64,000 nt of DNA from Parvibaculum sp. (lineage in GTDB: Bacteria; Pseudomonadota; Alphaproteobacteria; Parvibaculales; Parvibaculaceae): assembly GCA_002694985.1 (NCBI GenBank), contig NZNS01000009.1, positions 1-64,000 on the forward strand. The letters run 5' to 3'. Position 1 is the stretch's first letter, and each line of letters opens with the position of its first letter. Shown piece after piece: positions 1 through 11,627 of this stretch. A model generated the notes under the pieces. It had not been told where the DNA came from, made no database searches, and worked only from the letters and a program-made list of their open reading frames with translations. The position numbers were made by a program, and so were the translations under genes.

Positions 1-480
1 TTCTCGATCTCGTTCATCAATGCAGGGCTCGGCTTATGCATCGGCGTATCGTTCTGGGCGATGGGCCTGCCCAATGCGGCGCTATGGGGCGTCGCCGCTG
101 CGCTGCTGAACTTCGTGCCTTACGCGGGCGCGGTCGCGGGCATGGCGCTGACGGCATTCATCGCCTTCATCGCCTTTGACGACCTGACCCGCGTGCTGGC
201 TGTGCCCGCGATCTATTTTTTCTGGAACCTGATCGAGTCGCAATTCGTGACACCCTCCATCCTCGGACGGCGGCACACGCTGAACGCGGCCATCGTCTTC
301 CTCTCCATTGTCTTCTGGGGCTGGATGTGGGGCGTGATCGGCGCGGTGCTGGCGGTGCCGATCCTCGTCATCATGAATACCTGCTTCGCGCAGATCGAGG
401 GCTTGCGCAAATTCTCGATCTTCATCGACGGCAGCCCCACGCCGGGCCCGCACCCGGACGGGAGCCACCTGCCGGACTAG
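1..480 (+). CDS. AI-2E family transporter (PerM/DUF20), C-terminal part
   Basis: The reading frame is open from the first base, so the gene starts outside the window and only about the last 159 residues are present. They form several hydrophobic segments with the family's conserved stretch NFVPYAGAVAG near residues 33-43 of the visible part, then a polar Pro/Gly-rich tail (GSPTPGPHPDG). AI-2E/PerM proteins are polytopic inner-membrane permeases whose substrates are mostly unknown; some act as antiporters, so the substrate here is open. The stop lies 6 bp from the convergent msrA stop. Confidence 0.85.
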   Translation, partial: FSISFINAGLGLCIGVSFWAMGLPNAALWGVAAALLNFVPYAGAVAGMALTAFIAFIAFDDLTRVLAVPAIYFFWNLIESQFVTPSILGRRHTLNAAIVFLSIVFWGWMWGVIGAVLAVPILVIMNTCFAQIEGLRKFSIFIDGSPTPGPHPDGSHLPD

Positions 481-486
481 GCTTTT

Positions 487-1134
487 TTATACGGGAAGGC
501 CGATCGGGCAGGAAACGCCCGTGCCGCCGAGGCCGCAATAACCCGCCGGGTTCTTCGCCAGATATTGCTGGTGGTAGTCCTCGGCGAAGTAGAAGGCGGG
601 CGCGTCGAGGATTTCCGTCGTGATGGCGCCATAGCCCTGACGGGCGAGCTCGGCCCCATAGGCCGCCTTCGAGGCTTCGGCGGCCTCGCGCTGGGCAGGG
701 GTCGTCACATAGATGCCCGAGCGGTACTGCGTGCCGACATCATTGCCCTGGCGCATGCCCTGCGTCGGATTGTGGCTTTCCCAGAAGGTCTTGAGCAACG
801 TCTCGTAGGAGACCTTGGCCGGGTCGTAGACGACCAGCACCACTTCATTGTGTCCGGTCATGCCGGAGCAAACTTCCTCGTAAGTCGGGTTCGGCGTATA
901 GCCGCCCGCATAGCCCACCGCCGTGACGATGACGCCGGGGAGTTCCCAGAACTTGCGCTCCGCGCCCCAGAAACAGCCCAGGCCGAAGATCGCCGTCTCG
1001 CTGCCTGCCGGATATGGCCCCTTGAGGTCCGCGCCATTCACGAAATGACGGGTGGCCGTCGGGATCTCGAAATCGCGGCCGGGCAGCGCCTCGCCGGGCG
1101 CGGGCATCTGGGTCTTGCGGCGGAGATTGAACAT
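487..1134 (-). CDS. msrA: Peptide-methionine (S)-S-oxide reductase MsrA
   Basis: MsrA reduces methionine-S-sulfoxide, free or in proteins, back to methionine using thioredoxin, and so repairs oxidative damage. The 215-residue protein has the catalytic GCFWG motif at residues 53-57 (nucleophile Cys54), the family stretch [19 protein letters not shown], and C-terminal cysteines (GYCGLGG, then SCP) that could act as resolving cysteines. I chose the ATG at 1134 because a GGGAGGG ribosome-binding site lies just upstream; the frame stays open to 1269 but the extension is basic and unlike the family. There is no signal peptide, so it is probably cytoplasmic. Confidence 0.95.
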   Translation of the reverse strand: MFNLRRKTQMPAPGEALPGRDFEIPTATRHFVNGADLKGPYPAGSETAIFGLGCFWGAERKFWELPGVIVTAVGYAGGYTPNPTYEEVCSGMTGHNEVVLVVYDPAKVSYETLLKTFWESHNPTQGMRQGNDVGTQYRSGIYVTTPAQREAAEASKAAYGAELARQGYGAITTEILDAPAFYFAEDYHQQYLAKNPAGYCGLGGTGVSCPIGLPV

Positions 1135-1300
1135 GGGGAGCCCTCCCATTGTTGGGGGTTTGGCGCAGTATATGGGCATTCCGGCCGCCCCGCAAAAGGC
1201 CCGGAGGACAGCGGAGCTCGCGGACCGCAAAGCGCCGCGAAGGCGGATAACGCGGCGGCTTGAGGCCACACAGCACTGACGAAGTTATGCTGATGCTCTT

Positions 1301-1831
1301 CTAAGTCTTCGCCCGCCCCAGAAACCGCGCGAGTTCCTGCCATGGCTCGATGTTCCATGCGCGGCGCGCGGCGCCGGACGGCGAGGAAAGAACGAAGACT
1401 TCGGGGAAATCGGGACGGCGTGGCTGCTGGCCATACTGGATATTGCCCGTCGGCACGCCCATCCAGACGCTTGCCGCCTTTTTCGAGGTAAAGGCGACGG
1501 CGCGCGGACGGCAGCGGCGCATCTCCTGCTCGAAACGCTCCACCTCAAAAAGCTTCGGGTCGATCTCATGGTCCATGCCGGAGGCGCGTTTCGCCATGTC
1601 GGTGAAGCCGATGCCAAGATGGATCAGCTCGGCATATTCATGCGGCTCATAAAGGCGTGGCGTGATGCCAACCTCATGCAGCGTCGTCCAGAAACGATTA
1701 CCGGGATGCGCGTAATAGGCGCCGACAGCAGCCGAGCGGCGCGACGGCGCCGTGCCGACGAAGACGACATCGAGGCCGGGGACGAGAACGTCCGGGAGTT
1801 TTTCGCCGCGCGTATTTCGCCGGAAGGCCAA
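1301..1831 (-). CDS. mug: Mismatch-specific (G:U/T) uracil-DNA glycosylase, Mug/TDG family
   Basis: This is a cytoplasmic base-excision repair enzyme expected to remove uracil or thymine opposite guanine. Family features visible are the N-terminal active-site strand VVFVGTAPS, the YAHPGNRFW segment, GIGFTDMAKRASG, and the C-terminal substrate loop SSPSGAARRAW. No ATG start fits. The best start is TTG at 1831, two bases after the stop of the upstream VOC gene, with GAGGAA about 8 nt before it; a second TTG at 1855 would overlap that gene by 22 bp. The roughly 176-residue length fits the family. It is probably co-transcribed with the VOC gene. Confidence 0.82.
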   Translation of the reverse strand: MAFRRNTRGEKLPDVLVPGLDVVFVGTAPSRRSAAVGAYYAHPGNRFWTTLHEVGITPRLYEPHEYAELIHLGIGFTDMAKRASGMDHEIDPKLFEVERFEQEMRRCRPRAVAFTSKKAASVWMGVPTGNIQYGQQPRRPDFPEVFVLSSPSGAARRAWNIEPWQELARFLGRAKT

Positions 1832-1833
1832 GG

Positions 1834-2208
1834 CTAGATTTCCTCGGGCGCGCAACCGAACTTCAGAAGATTACCGTGCGGGTCCCAGACATAGAATTCC
1901 TTCATGTCCCAGGGGCGAACCTGAAAGTCCGAAATGCGCTCGCCGTCGAGAGGGTTTTCACCAATGCCCGCTCGTGAGTATTCATCGTAGAGCGCGGGCA
2001 CCTGCCCGCCCCGGATATAGCAGGAGGTGCTTTCGGGGTAGATGCGATTATCCGCGAGCCAGAAGTGAATCTCCATGCTGTCGCGCTTCGCGATCATGTA
2101 GTCGCCGAAGAGTTCGACGGTAAAGCCGAGCTTCTCCGTGTAGAAGCGCTTCGACTGTGCGAGATCGAGCGAGGCGAGGACGGGAATGGCGATGGTTTGG
2201 TCGGTCAT
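1834..2208 (-). CDS. VOC-fold protein (glyoxalase/bleomycin-resistance-like)
   Basis: A 124-residue single-domain vicinal-oxygen-chelate protein. It has the typical beta-alpha-beta-beta-beta pattern: IPVLASLDLAQSKRFYTEKLGF at the start, MEIHFWLADN in the middle, and FYVWDPHGNLLKF at the C-terminus, with conserved His and Glu positions. The form resembles bleomycin-binding proteins more than glyoxalase I. The substrate cannot be told from sequence. The ATG at 2208 starts the conserved domain; the frame continues far upstream only as non-coding sequence overlapping thiC. The mug-like gene follows directly. Confidence 0.8.
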   Translation of the reverse strand: MTDQTIAIPVLASLDLAQSKRFYTEKLGFTVELFGDYMIAKRDSMEIHFWLADNRIYPESTSCYIRGGQVPALYDEYSRAGIGENPLDGERISDFQVRPWDMKEFYVWDPHGNLLKFGCAPEEI

Positions 2209-2289
2209 GCGGAAGCGCTGATTCTGTCTTGGACAGGGAGAGTTTAGACCAAGCGCAGCGAACAGCGAAACGCGCCTCCATCGCCCATG

Positions 2290-2431
2290 GGCCCCGGCTT
2301 TCGCCGGGGTGACAATTACTTTCGATGTTCCGCCACAAAACCGATGTCGTCCCGGCGAAAGCCGGGATCCATCAGCCTCGCAACTTGCGGACATGTGGAT
2401 TGGGTCCCGGGGACAAGCCCCGGGATGACAC
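2290..2431. repeat. Cluster of three GC-rich palindromic (REP/BIME-like) units
   Basis: Three hairpin units lie between thiC and the VOC gene. Unit 1 (2291-2313) is CCCCGGC-TTTC-GCCGGGG followed by TGAC. Unit 2 (2346-2368) is the same sequence inverted (CCCGGCGAAAGCCGGG). Unit 3 (2403-2429) is a related CCCGGGG-ACAAG-CCCCGGG followed by ATGACA. Units 1 and 2 face each other, so the segment can form either two short hairpins or one long one. This looks like the short interspersed palindromes common in alphaproteobacterial intergenic regions. Confidence 0.75.
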
Positions 2432-2438
2432 CGGTTTT

Positions 2439-4500
<2,062 letters not shown>

Positions 4501-4570
4501 ATGCCGCGAGTGTGACTCTTCGAGCGTTTAAGGTAAAGGATAACCCGGGGCGAAATCAGGGAGAGACGAG

Positions 4571-5641
4571 ATGAACAAGAGTGCTGCTCTGACCGGGCTT
4601 ATCGGCACCGACCTTCCGATCCTCCAGGCGCCGATGGCGGGCGCCTCCACGCCGGAGCTTGCGGCCGCCGTCTCGAATGCAGGCGGACTGGGCGCGCTCG
4701 GCGCCGCAATGACAGCACCTGAAAACCTGCGCAAGGAAGTGGCCGCGGTGCGCGGGCTCACCAACAAGAATTTCAACCTCAATTTCTTCGTTCATCGCGA
4801 GCCCGATCTCGGGGGCTACGACGCGGCACCTATGCAGAAGGCGCTCTCCGCCTATTTCGGTGAACTGGGACTCGGCGATGTGCCGCCGCCTGCCGTGTCC
4901 GCGCCCGCTTTCAACGAGGAGCAGCTGGAACTGCTGCTGGAGTTGCGCCCGCGCGTGGCGAGCTTCCATTTCGGCCTGCCCGCGCCAGCCATTGTGGAGC
5001 GGCTGAAGGAAGCAGGGATGGCGGTGATCGGCAGCGCGACGACAGCGGCGGAAGCACGCGCGCTGGAATCGGGCGGCGCCGACGCAATTATTGCGCAGGG
5101 CCACGAAGCAGGTGGCCATCGCGGCACGTTTCTCGATCATGTCGATCTTGGCACGGTCGGCACGCTGGCGCTCGTGCCGCAGGTGGTGGATGCGGTGAAC
5201 GTCCCCGTGATCGCAGCGGGCGGCATCGGCGATGCGCGCGGGATCGCGGCGGCTTTCATGCTGGGCGCGGCTGGCGTGCAGCTCGGAACGGCCTATCTCG
5301 TTTGCCCAGAAGCGAGGGTTCATCCGGTTCATCGCAAGGCGCTGGCGGAAGCCTCCGACCACTCGACCGTGGTGACAAAAATCTTTTCCGGCCGCCCCGC
5401 CCGCGCGATCCGCAACCGGCTGACGGAAGAAATGCGCTGGCACGAAGACGCTGCCGCGCCCTTCCCCGCACAACGCCCGATGATTGCACCGCTGACATCT
5501 GCGGGCGCAAAGCAGAACCAGGCAGAATTCATGCAGCTCTGGGCCGGACAGGCAGCAAGGCTCGCGAAAGCGGAGCCGGCAGCGGAAAAGACGCGGCGGC
5601 TTATGGAGGCGGCTGAGAAGCTCTTGGGAAAAGAGACATAA
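4571..5641 (+). CDS. NAD(P)H-dependent flavin oxidoreductase / nitronate monooxygenase
   Basis: A 356-residue FMN-binding TIM-barrel protein of the 2-nitropropane dioxygenase family. Visible signatures are PILQAPMAG near the N-terminus, VSNAGGLGALG, the region AQGHEAGGHRGTF that carries the catalytic-type histidine and phosphate contacts, and VIAAGGIGDARG followed by GAAGVQLGTAYL at the flavin phosphate site. Members oxidise nitronates or act as enoyl reductases; the substrate cannot be fixed from sequence. The gene is divergent from thiC; GGGAGAGACGAG precedes the ATG. Confidence 0.88.
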   Translation: MNKSAALTGLIGTDLPILQAPMAGASTPELAAAVSNAGGLGALGAAMTAPENLRKEVAAVRGLTNKNFNLNFFVHREPDLGGYDAAPMQKALSAYFGELGLGDVPPPAVSAPAFNEEQLELLLELRPRVASFHFGLPAPAIVERLKEAGMAVIGSATTAAEARALESGGADAIIAQGHEAGGHRGTFLDHVDLGTVGTLALVPQVVDAVNVPVIAAGGIGDARGIAAAFMLGAAGVQLGTAYLVCPEARVHPVHRKALAEASDHSTVVTKIFSGRPARAIRNRLTEEMRWHEDAAAPFPAQRPMIAPLTSAGAKQNQAEFMQLWAGQAARLAKAEPAAEKTRRLMEAAEKLLGKET

Positions 5642-5720
5642 TTCCCTTTCGTCATGATCGGGAAAAGCCGCACCATGACGTTTAGGCTAGAGATAACATC
5701 CGATATTCGGGAGAACGCCA

Positions 5721-6137
5721 ATGACGGTCGAAATCGCCATGCTGTTCTGGGCCGCCGTGCTGGGGCTTGTGCAAGTGGGCGCACAGGCGCTGGCCTACAA
5801 GCGCCAAGAAGGAAATGCCTATACGGTTGGTGCAAGGGACCAGCACCGCCCCGCCACGGGACTTGCGGGCCGGGCGGAGCGCGCGCTCCGCAACTATCTC
5901 GAAACCTTCCCCATATTCGCCGCCGTGATCCTCGCCGTCCACGCCACGGACCGCTCGAACGGATGGAGCGAGATCGGCGCGCAGGTCTATTTCTGGGGCC
6001 GGCTTGCCTATCTCCCCGCCTATGCAATCGGCCTCCCCTGGGTCCGCACGCTGATCTGGCTGATCGCGACAGCGGGCATCGTGCTTTGCATGGTGCCGCT
6101 CTTCGACCGGGCACTGATCGTGGTGCTGATGGAATGA
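5721..6137 (+). CDS. MAPEG family membrane protein (first of two)
   Basis: A 138-residue protein with about four hydrophobic segments and the MAPEG-type pattern: an N-terminal helix, then GLAGRAERALRNYLETFPIFAAVILAV (the conserved R..N..E..P region) and two further helices. MAPEG proteins are membrane-associated proteins in eicosanoid and glutathione metabolism; the function of bacterial members is mostly unknown. GGGAGAACGCC precedes the ATG. A second MAPEG gene follows in the same orientation 115 bp downstream, suggesting an old duplication or a functional pair. Confidence 0.82.
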   Translation: MTVEIAMLFWAAVLGLVQVGAQALAYKRQEGNAYTVGARDQHRPATGLAGRAERALRNYLETFPIFAAVILAVHATDRSNGWSEIGAQVYFWGRLAYLPAYAIGLPWVRTLIWLIATAGIVLCMVPLFDRALIVVLME

Positions 6138-6252
6138 ACGAATCGGTGAGCGAGGTCCGATTCGATTCAGCCTACGGACGAAGTTCCTGGTGCGGAGCGC
6201 ACGAATCGGGCCTAAGATTCGCGCTGGTGGCAATCAACAGGGGAGGAAACCC

Positions 6253-6657
6253 ATGCCGATGGAATTGTGGTCGCTCGTATGGGGCGGCTTGCTTCTTTTT
6301 ATTCTCATAGCCATGTCGGCCAATGCAAACGTGTCCGCGATGGGCATGAGCTGGGGCATCGGCAATCGCGACGAGACGGCAACGGTGACGGGCTGGGGCG
6401 CACGCGTGCGCCGCGCCTATCTGAACCATCTCGAAAATCTGCTGATCTATGCCTGTTTCGCAATCCCGCTGGTGATGGCGGGCGCAAGCTCATCGCTGAG
6501 CGTACTCGGCGCGCAGATATTCATCATCGCGCGCGTGCTCTACGCCATCGTCTATGTGGCGGGCATCACCATCGCTGGCATCCGCACCATTCTCTGGTTT
6601 GCGGGTGTGGTCGGTTACGCGATGGTCTTTATCGCGCTGCTGCAAAGCCAGATGTAA
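6253..6657 (+). CDS. MAPEG family membrane protein (second of two)
   Basis: A 134-residue polytopic membrane protein paralogous to the gene just upstream. It has the MAPEG core RRAYLNHLENLLIYACFAIPLVM and two later hydrophobic helices. I chose the ATG at 6253 because GGGAGGAAA sits about 8 nt upstream, although the frame is open from 6190. A strong terminator follows at 6680. No catalytic role can be assigned. Confidence 0.82.
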   Translation: MPMELWSLVWGGLLLFILIAMSANANVSAMGMSWGIGNRDETATVTGWGARVRRAYLNHLENLLIYACFAIPLVMAGASSSLSVLGAQIFIIARVLYAIVYVAGITIAGIRTILWFAGVVGYAMVFIALLQSQM

Positions 6658-6679
6658 GCCGCTTCGGCTTTGAACAAGA

Positions 6680-6710
6680 AAAGGCGCCGGAATTCCGGCG
6701 CCTTTTTTTG
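6680..6710. terminator. Rho-independent terminator, bidirectional
   Basis: A perfect palindrome, GGCGCCGGAATTCCGGCGCC, is flanked by AAAA on the left and seven T on the right. It can end transcription of the MAPEG genes on the plus strand and, less strongly, of the DUF4282-like gene on the minus strand. Confidence 0.9.
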
Positions 6711-6739
6711 CCTCGCAGAACTTAACGAAATTCGCAGCA

Positions 6740-7036
6740 TCAGTCCTGCTTCGAAAGCCGGTCGCGAATTTCACCCAGCCGGTCATGCATCGAAAACACC
6801 ACGATGTAGAGCTCGCACAAAACGCGCCACAAGACAGCCGCAACCGCAATCCCGATGAACGTCAGCAAGAACTGACCAAGCCCCATACTGAAACTATAGC
6901 CCATCGTTCTGAATGAACCGACGATGTTGACAATTCCGCCAATCGCGATAGCGGCAAGACCAAACCAATAGAGTACCTTGACCACAGTAACCGCGATCAT
7001 CTTCTCAAAGCCGACAAAGTCTGAAACTTTCAACAT
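6740..7036 (-). CDS. Small membrane protein, DUF4282-like
   Basis: A 98-residue protein with two hydrophobic helices (VTVVKVLYWFGLAAIAIGGIVNIV and FLLTFIGIAVAAVLWRVLCELYIVVF) and a charged tail, HDRLGEIRDRL. The layout (an N-terminal F-x-x-M/L segment, two helices, then a conserved RVxxE motif) matches the DUF4282 family of unknown function. The ATG at 7036 has a GGAGGAGAGG ribosome-binding site; the open frame above it (to 7159) lacks conserved features. The base composition is less GC-rich than its neighbours. Confidence 0.7.
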   Translation of the reverse strand: MLKVSDFVGFEKMIAVTVVKVLYWFGLAAIAIGGIVNIVGSFRTMGYSFSMGLGQFLLTFIGIAVAAVLWRVLCELYIVVFSMHDRLGEIRDRLSKQD

Positions 7037-7174
7037 CCTCTCCTCCACATGTATTTTCAGGAAGTAGCCCATTGAACAGTTTCGATTGTCAGCAGCAAGA
7101 ATGATTATGCAACCGGAATCGGACGGCGTCTCATACTCGGAACCGCCGCTCACCCCCAAACAACGGCAGAACGG

Positions 7175-8467
<1,293 letters not shown>

Positions 8468-8535
8468 TTGTTTCAATGCCTTAGGAAGTTGGCGCTTTTC
8501 CGCGCGCGACGATTTCACGGACCCCGGACAAACCG

Positions 8536-8569
8536 AAAGCCCCCTTGGCCTTTTGGGCCGGGGGCTTTG
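8536..8569. other. GC-rich stem-loop upstream of purA
   Basis: AAAGCCCCC-TTGGCC-TTTT-GGGCC-GGGGGCTTT forms a near-perfect 14-bp stem with a TTTT loop. No U-tract follows on either strand, so it is not a textbook terminator. It lies between purA (minus) and the plus-strand gene at 8750, and could be a leader structure of either. Confidence 0.5.
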
Positions 8570-8657
8570 AGATTGTCTATCCGATCAGAGGGCCGATGGG
8601 AAGGACTTTGGGACCGGCGGGGGCTATCCTCCCATCTGGATAACGGGAAGCAGCGAC

Positions 8658-8753
8658 ATGGGCCGCGCGGCCAACAGCAACGCCAATGGCAATGCTACTG
8701 GCAATGCCACTGGCAATGAAAGCATCGAACACCGGGGGAACCGACGGCAATGA
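8658..8753 (+). CDS. Possible micro-ORF (31 aa), Asn/Gly/Ala/Thr-rich, coupled to the next gene
   Basis: The frame opens at an ATG preceded by GGGAAG and encodes 31 residues dominated by a repeated Gly-Asn-Ala-Thr unit (for example NGNATGNATGN). Its TGA overlaps the ATG of the next gene in the ATGA arrangement typical of translational coupling. The DNA is a 12-bp tandem repeat. It may be a real leader peptide, a disordered small protein or chance; no homology is recognised. Confidence 0.3.
   Translation: MGRAANSNANGNATGNATGNESIEHRGNRRQ
8676..8718. repeat. 12-bp tandem repeat (about 3.5 copies)
   Basis: Units GGCAATGCTACT (8688-8699), GGCAATGCCACT (8700-8711) and a partial GGCAATG (8712-8718), preceded by a degenerate AGCAACGCCAAT (8676-8687). 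The period is a multiple of three, so copy-number change would keep the micro-ORF in frame. Confidence 0.8.
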
Positions 8754-9334
8754 CCGAGAAGATCAACGATCTCACGCGCCGCATTGAGGCATTGCAGCTT
8801 GAACTGGAGGCGGAAGTCGCGCGGCAAGGTGCCGCCCTTCGCTACGGCCTCGAACATGGACGCGCCGTTTTCGAGCAGGAAGTCCTGCGGCGGCACCGTG
8901 AATTGCAGACGACGCTGACGCGCTATCTGCTGAATGCCCGGCCCCTCGTCGTACTCACCGCCCCGGTCATCTATTCGCTGATCTTTCCGCTGGTGCTGCT
9001 CGATATCTTTGTCAGCATCTATCAAGCGGTCTGCTTTCCCGCCTATGGCATAGAGAAGGTCAAGCGGCGCGACTACATGATTTTCGACCGAGGCCACCTT
9101 GCCTATCTGAATCTGCTCGAAAAGCTGAACTGCGCCTATTGCTCTTATGCCAACGGGCTTATCGCCTATGTACGCGAAATCGCAGGCCGCACCGAAGCCT
9201 ATTGGTGCCCGATCAAGCACGCAAAGAAAGCCCTTGGCGCGCATGAGCATTATCTCCGCTTCGTTGCATATGGCGATGCGGACGCCTATCGCGAGAGAAT
9301 TGCCGAACTCGAAAGGGCCGCGCGCAAACCCTAG
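8750..9334 (+). CDS. Conserved hypothetical membrane protein with N-terminal coiled coil
   Basis: A 194-residue protein I cannot assign to a named function. Residues 1-55 are charged and predicted coiled coil (KINDLTRRIEALQLELEAE). Residues about 63-90 form a long hydrophobic hairpin (VVLTAPVIYSLIFPLVLLDIFVSIY). The C-terminal half is soluble and carries CAYCSYANG (a CxxC pair) and a later Cys in YWCPIKHAKK, which could bind metal or form a disulfide. It overlaps by 4 bp the convergent PAS gene and is coupled to the upstream micro-ORF. Confidence 0.75.
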   Translation: MTEKINDLTRRIEALQLELEAEVARQGAALRYGLEHGRAVFEQEVLRRHRELQTTLTRYLLNARPLVVLTAPVIYSLIFPLVLLDIFVSIYQAVCFPAYGIEKVKRRDYMIFDRGHLAYLNLLEKLNCAYCSYANGLIAYVREIAGRTEAYWCPIKHAKKALGAHEHYLRFVAYGDADAYRERIAELERAARKP

Positions 9335-9810
9335 ACGGTGATGGGCCAGCTCAGACGGCGCGCAACCCCCCAGTCGGCACCGACGGTGAAATGGCTCGAG
9401 CCCACAAGGATCATGTTGACCCGGCCATCATCGTCGAGAAGCGGCATTTCGAGCGACTCCATCGCAAGCCAGGGACGCGCGATCCAGTCGAGCCGGGAGA
9501 GCCGCCGATAGGGACGCATCTCCCATGCAACGGCGGCGAGGCCATCGAAAACCTCCCCGGCCATCTCGCCGTAGATTTCCTCATCGACCCATTTGCCGGT
9601 GACGTCCCGCCCGAGCGCCTCAATGATCTCCGAGCCGATCAGGCGGTGCCGGAAAGCGAGGGGATTTTCATAGACATCTATCAGATGGATAATGGAGAGA
9701 ATCGATGGAATTTCCATCGGCCTGATATTGCGGCGAGCCGGCGCCGGGCGATTGCCCCGCCTCTCGCGCCAATAGTCGAAAAGATGCGCCAGACGCGCAT
9801 CTCTGAACAT
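9331..9810 (-). CDS. PAS-domain protein (PAS_5 type), single domain
   Basis: A 159-residue protein from the ATG at 9810, with GGTGGAAGGT upstream. It contains FDYWRERRGNRPAPARRNI, SILSIIHLIDVYENPLAFRHRLIGSEI and GRDVTGKWVDE, the pattern of the alphaproteobacterial PAS_5 family. There is no output domain, so it may be a stand-alone sensor or scaffold. The ligand is unknown. The frame is open to 9897 but that extension has no RBS. Confidence 0.75.
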   Translation of the reverse strand: MFRDARLAHLFDYWRERRGNRPAPARRNIRPMEIPSILSIIHLIDVYENPLAFRHRLIGSEIIEALGRDVTGKWVDEEIYGEMAGEVFDGLAAVAWEMRPYRRLSRLDWIARPWLAMESLEMPLLDDDGRVNMILVGSSHFTVGADWGVARRLSWPITV

Positions 9811-9910
9811 ACCTTCCACCACACACCCCGACGCACGCACACAAAATCCGCGAAATCCTTGCAAAATCGCGGCATCAACCCGGCGAGACTGTAGCACGAA
9901 GTATGATCAC

Positions 9911-9946
9911 ACAAAATAAAACGGCGGGCCCGGAGGCCCGCCGCAT
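9911..9946 (-). terminator. Rho-independent terminator of serC-serA
   Basis: On the minus strand a perfect 9-bp stem, CGGCGGGCC/GGCCCGCCG with a 4-nt loop, is followed by TTTTATTTTGT. It lies about 25 nt past the serA stop. Confidence 0.88.
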
Positions 9947-9968
9947 AAGAGCACCGTAGGCGGAGCAA

Positions 9969-11546
9969 TCAGAAGCTGAGCGACTTCACCTGCACGACAT
10001 GCGGCAGAGCCTGTATCTCGGCAAGCGTATCGGCAGGCACATCGGCATCGACCTCGATGAGACAGATTGCATCACCACCCGCCTTCTCGCGGCCGAGGTT
10101 GAAGTTTGCGATGTTGATGCCGGCCTTGCCGAGCGTGGAGCCAAGCGCACCGATGAAGCCCGGCTTGTCCTGGTTCGTCACATAGAGCATGTGCGGCCCA
10201 AGCTCGGCTTCCATGTTGACGGTCTTGATCTGGATGATGCGCGGCAGCCCGCCGGTGAACACCGTACCCGCGACCGAGCGTTCCTGACGTTCCGTATTCA
10301 CGACGAGGCGGATATAGGTTTCGTAAGCCCCCTCCTGCTCGCTCTTCACTTCCGACACCTTGATGTTGCGATCTTTCGCAATGACGGGAGCGGAGACCAT
10401 GTTCACGTCTTCAAGCTGCGGCTTGAGCAGGCCCGTGAGCGCGGCGTTCGTCAGCACACGCGTATTCATCTCGGCAACGTCGCCTGCATATTCGATGGTG
10501 ACGGAAGAAATGCCGCTCTCGGTGAGCTGACCCGCAAAGGAGCCGAGCTGCTGGGCGAGCGTGAGGAACGGCGTGAGCCTCGGCGCCTCTTCCGCCGAAA
10601 CGGCAGGCACATTGATCGAGTTCGTGATCGCGCCATCGAGAAGGTAGTCCGCCATCTGTTCGGCAACCTGGAGCGCAACATTTTCCTGCGCTTCGGAGGT
10701 GGAAGCGCCGAGATGCGGCGTGCAGATGACCTGCTCCATGCCGAAGAGCGCGTTTTCCTTTGCAGGCTCTTCCTCGAACACATCAAGCGCGGCACCGGCA
10801 ACCTGACCGGACTCGATGGCCGCCTTCAGGTCGGCTTCGACGATGAGGCCGCCACGCGCGCAATTGACGATGCGGACGCCTTTCTTGCACTTGGCGATGT
10901 TTTCCGCATTGAGGATGTTGCGCGTCTTGTCGGTAAGCGGCGTGTGCAGCGTGATGAAATCGGCGCGCTTGAGAAGGTCTTCAAGCTCGACCTTTTCCAC
11001 GCCCATGTCCTGCGCGCGCTCCGGCGTGAGGAACGGATCGAAAGCAATGACCTTCATGCGCAGGCCAATGCCGCGATCGGCGACGATGGAACCGATATTA
11101 CCGCAGCCGATGACGCCGAGCACCTTGCCGGTGACTTCAACGCCCATGAACTTCGACTTCTCCCACTTGCCCGCATGAGTGGAGGCATTCGCCTGCGGAA
11201 TGTCGCGCGCGAGCGAGAGCATCATGGCAATGGCGTGTTCGGCGGTAGTGATCGAATTGCCGAACGGCGTGTTCATGACGATGACGCCAGCTGCGGTCGC
11301 AGCCGGGAGATCGACATTGTCGACGCCGATACCGGCGCGGCCGACAACCTTCAGCTTTTTCGCCGCTTCGAGAACAGGCGGCGTCACCTTCGTGGCCGAG
11401 CGGATGGCAAGACCGTCATACTCGCCGATGATCTTGATGAGTTCGTCCCGGTCGAGGCCGGTCTTCACGTCCACTTCGATGCCGCGATCCTTGAAGATCT
11501 GCACGGCGGCGGGGGACAGCTTGTCGGAAATCAGAACCTTGGGCAT
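9969..11546 (-). CDS. serA: D-3-phosphoglycerate dehydrogenase SerA
   Basis: SerA oxidises 3-phosphoglycerate to 3-phosphohydroxypyruvate with NAD, the first step of serine synthesis. The 525-residue long form has the split substrate domain, the Rossmann motif GVIGCGNIGSIVA near residue 145, the catalytic Arg region VNCARGG, the His region CTPHLGASTSEAQ, an intervening ASB domain, and a C-terminal ACT domain (ITNQDKPGFIGALG-type) that usually mediates serine feedback. It lies 81 bp downstream of serC and is presumably in its operon. Confidence 0.97.
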   Translation of the reverse strand: MPKVLISDKLSPAAVQIFKDRGIEVDVKTGLDRDELIKIIGEYDGLAIRSATKVTPPVLEAAKKLKVVGRAGIGVDNVDLPAATAAGVIVMNTPFGNSITTAEHAIAMMLSLARDIPQANASTHAGKWEKSKFMGVEVTGKVLGVIGCGNIGSIVADRGIGLRMKVIAFDPFLTPERAQDMGVEKVELEDLLKRADFITLHTPLTDKTRNILNAENIAKCKKGVRIVNCARGGLIVEADLKAAIESGQVAGAALDVFEEEPAKENALFGMEQVICTPHLGASTSEAQENVALQVAEQMADYLLDGAITNSINVPAVSAEEAPRLTPFLTLAQQLGSFAGQLTESGISSVTIEYAGDVAEMNTRVLTNAALTGLLKPQLEDVNMVSAPVIAKDRNIKVSEVKSEQEGAYETYIRLVVNTERQERSVAGTVFTGGLPRIIQIKTVNMEAELGPHMLYVTNQDKPGFIGALGSTLGKAGINIANFNLGREKAGGDAICLIEVDADVPADTLAEIQALPHVVQVKSLSF

Positions 11547-11575
11547 TCATGCCTCCTGGTTGGATAGGCGCCTTT

Positions 11576-11601
11576 TCCGGCGGGACGCAATGCCCGCCGG
11601 A
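11576..11601. other. Hairpin between serC and serA
   Basis: TCCGGCGGG-N8-CCCGCCGGA is a perfect 9-bp stem in the 81-bp serC-serA gap. No U-tract follows on the minus strand, so it may stabilise or process the bicistronic message rather than terminate it; that is inference. Confidence 0.55.
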
Positions 11602-11627
11602 TCAGGACCGAAAACGAATAAAATGGC

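Noticed and set aside
8536..8569. Hairpin as a rho-independent terminator
   Set aside because: No U-tract on either strand; kept only as a stem-loop.
9999..11567. Plus-strand open frame opposite serA
   Set aside because: Shadow of serA; repeated Arg/Asp-rich composition and no protein family features.
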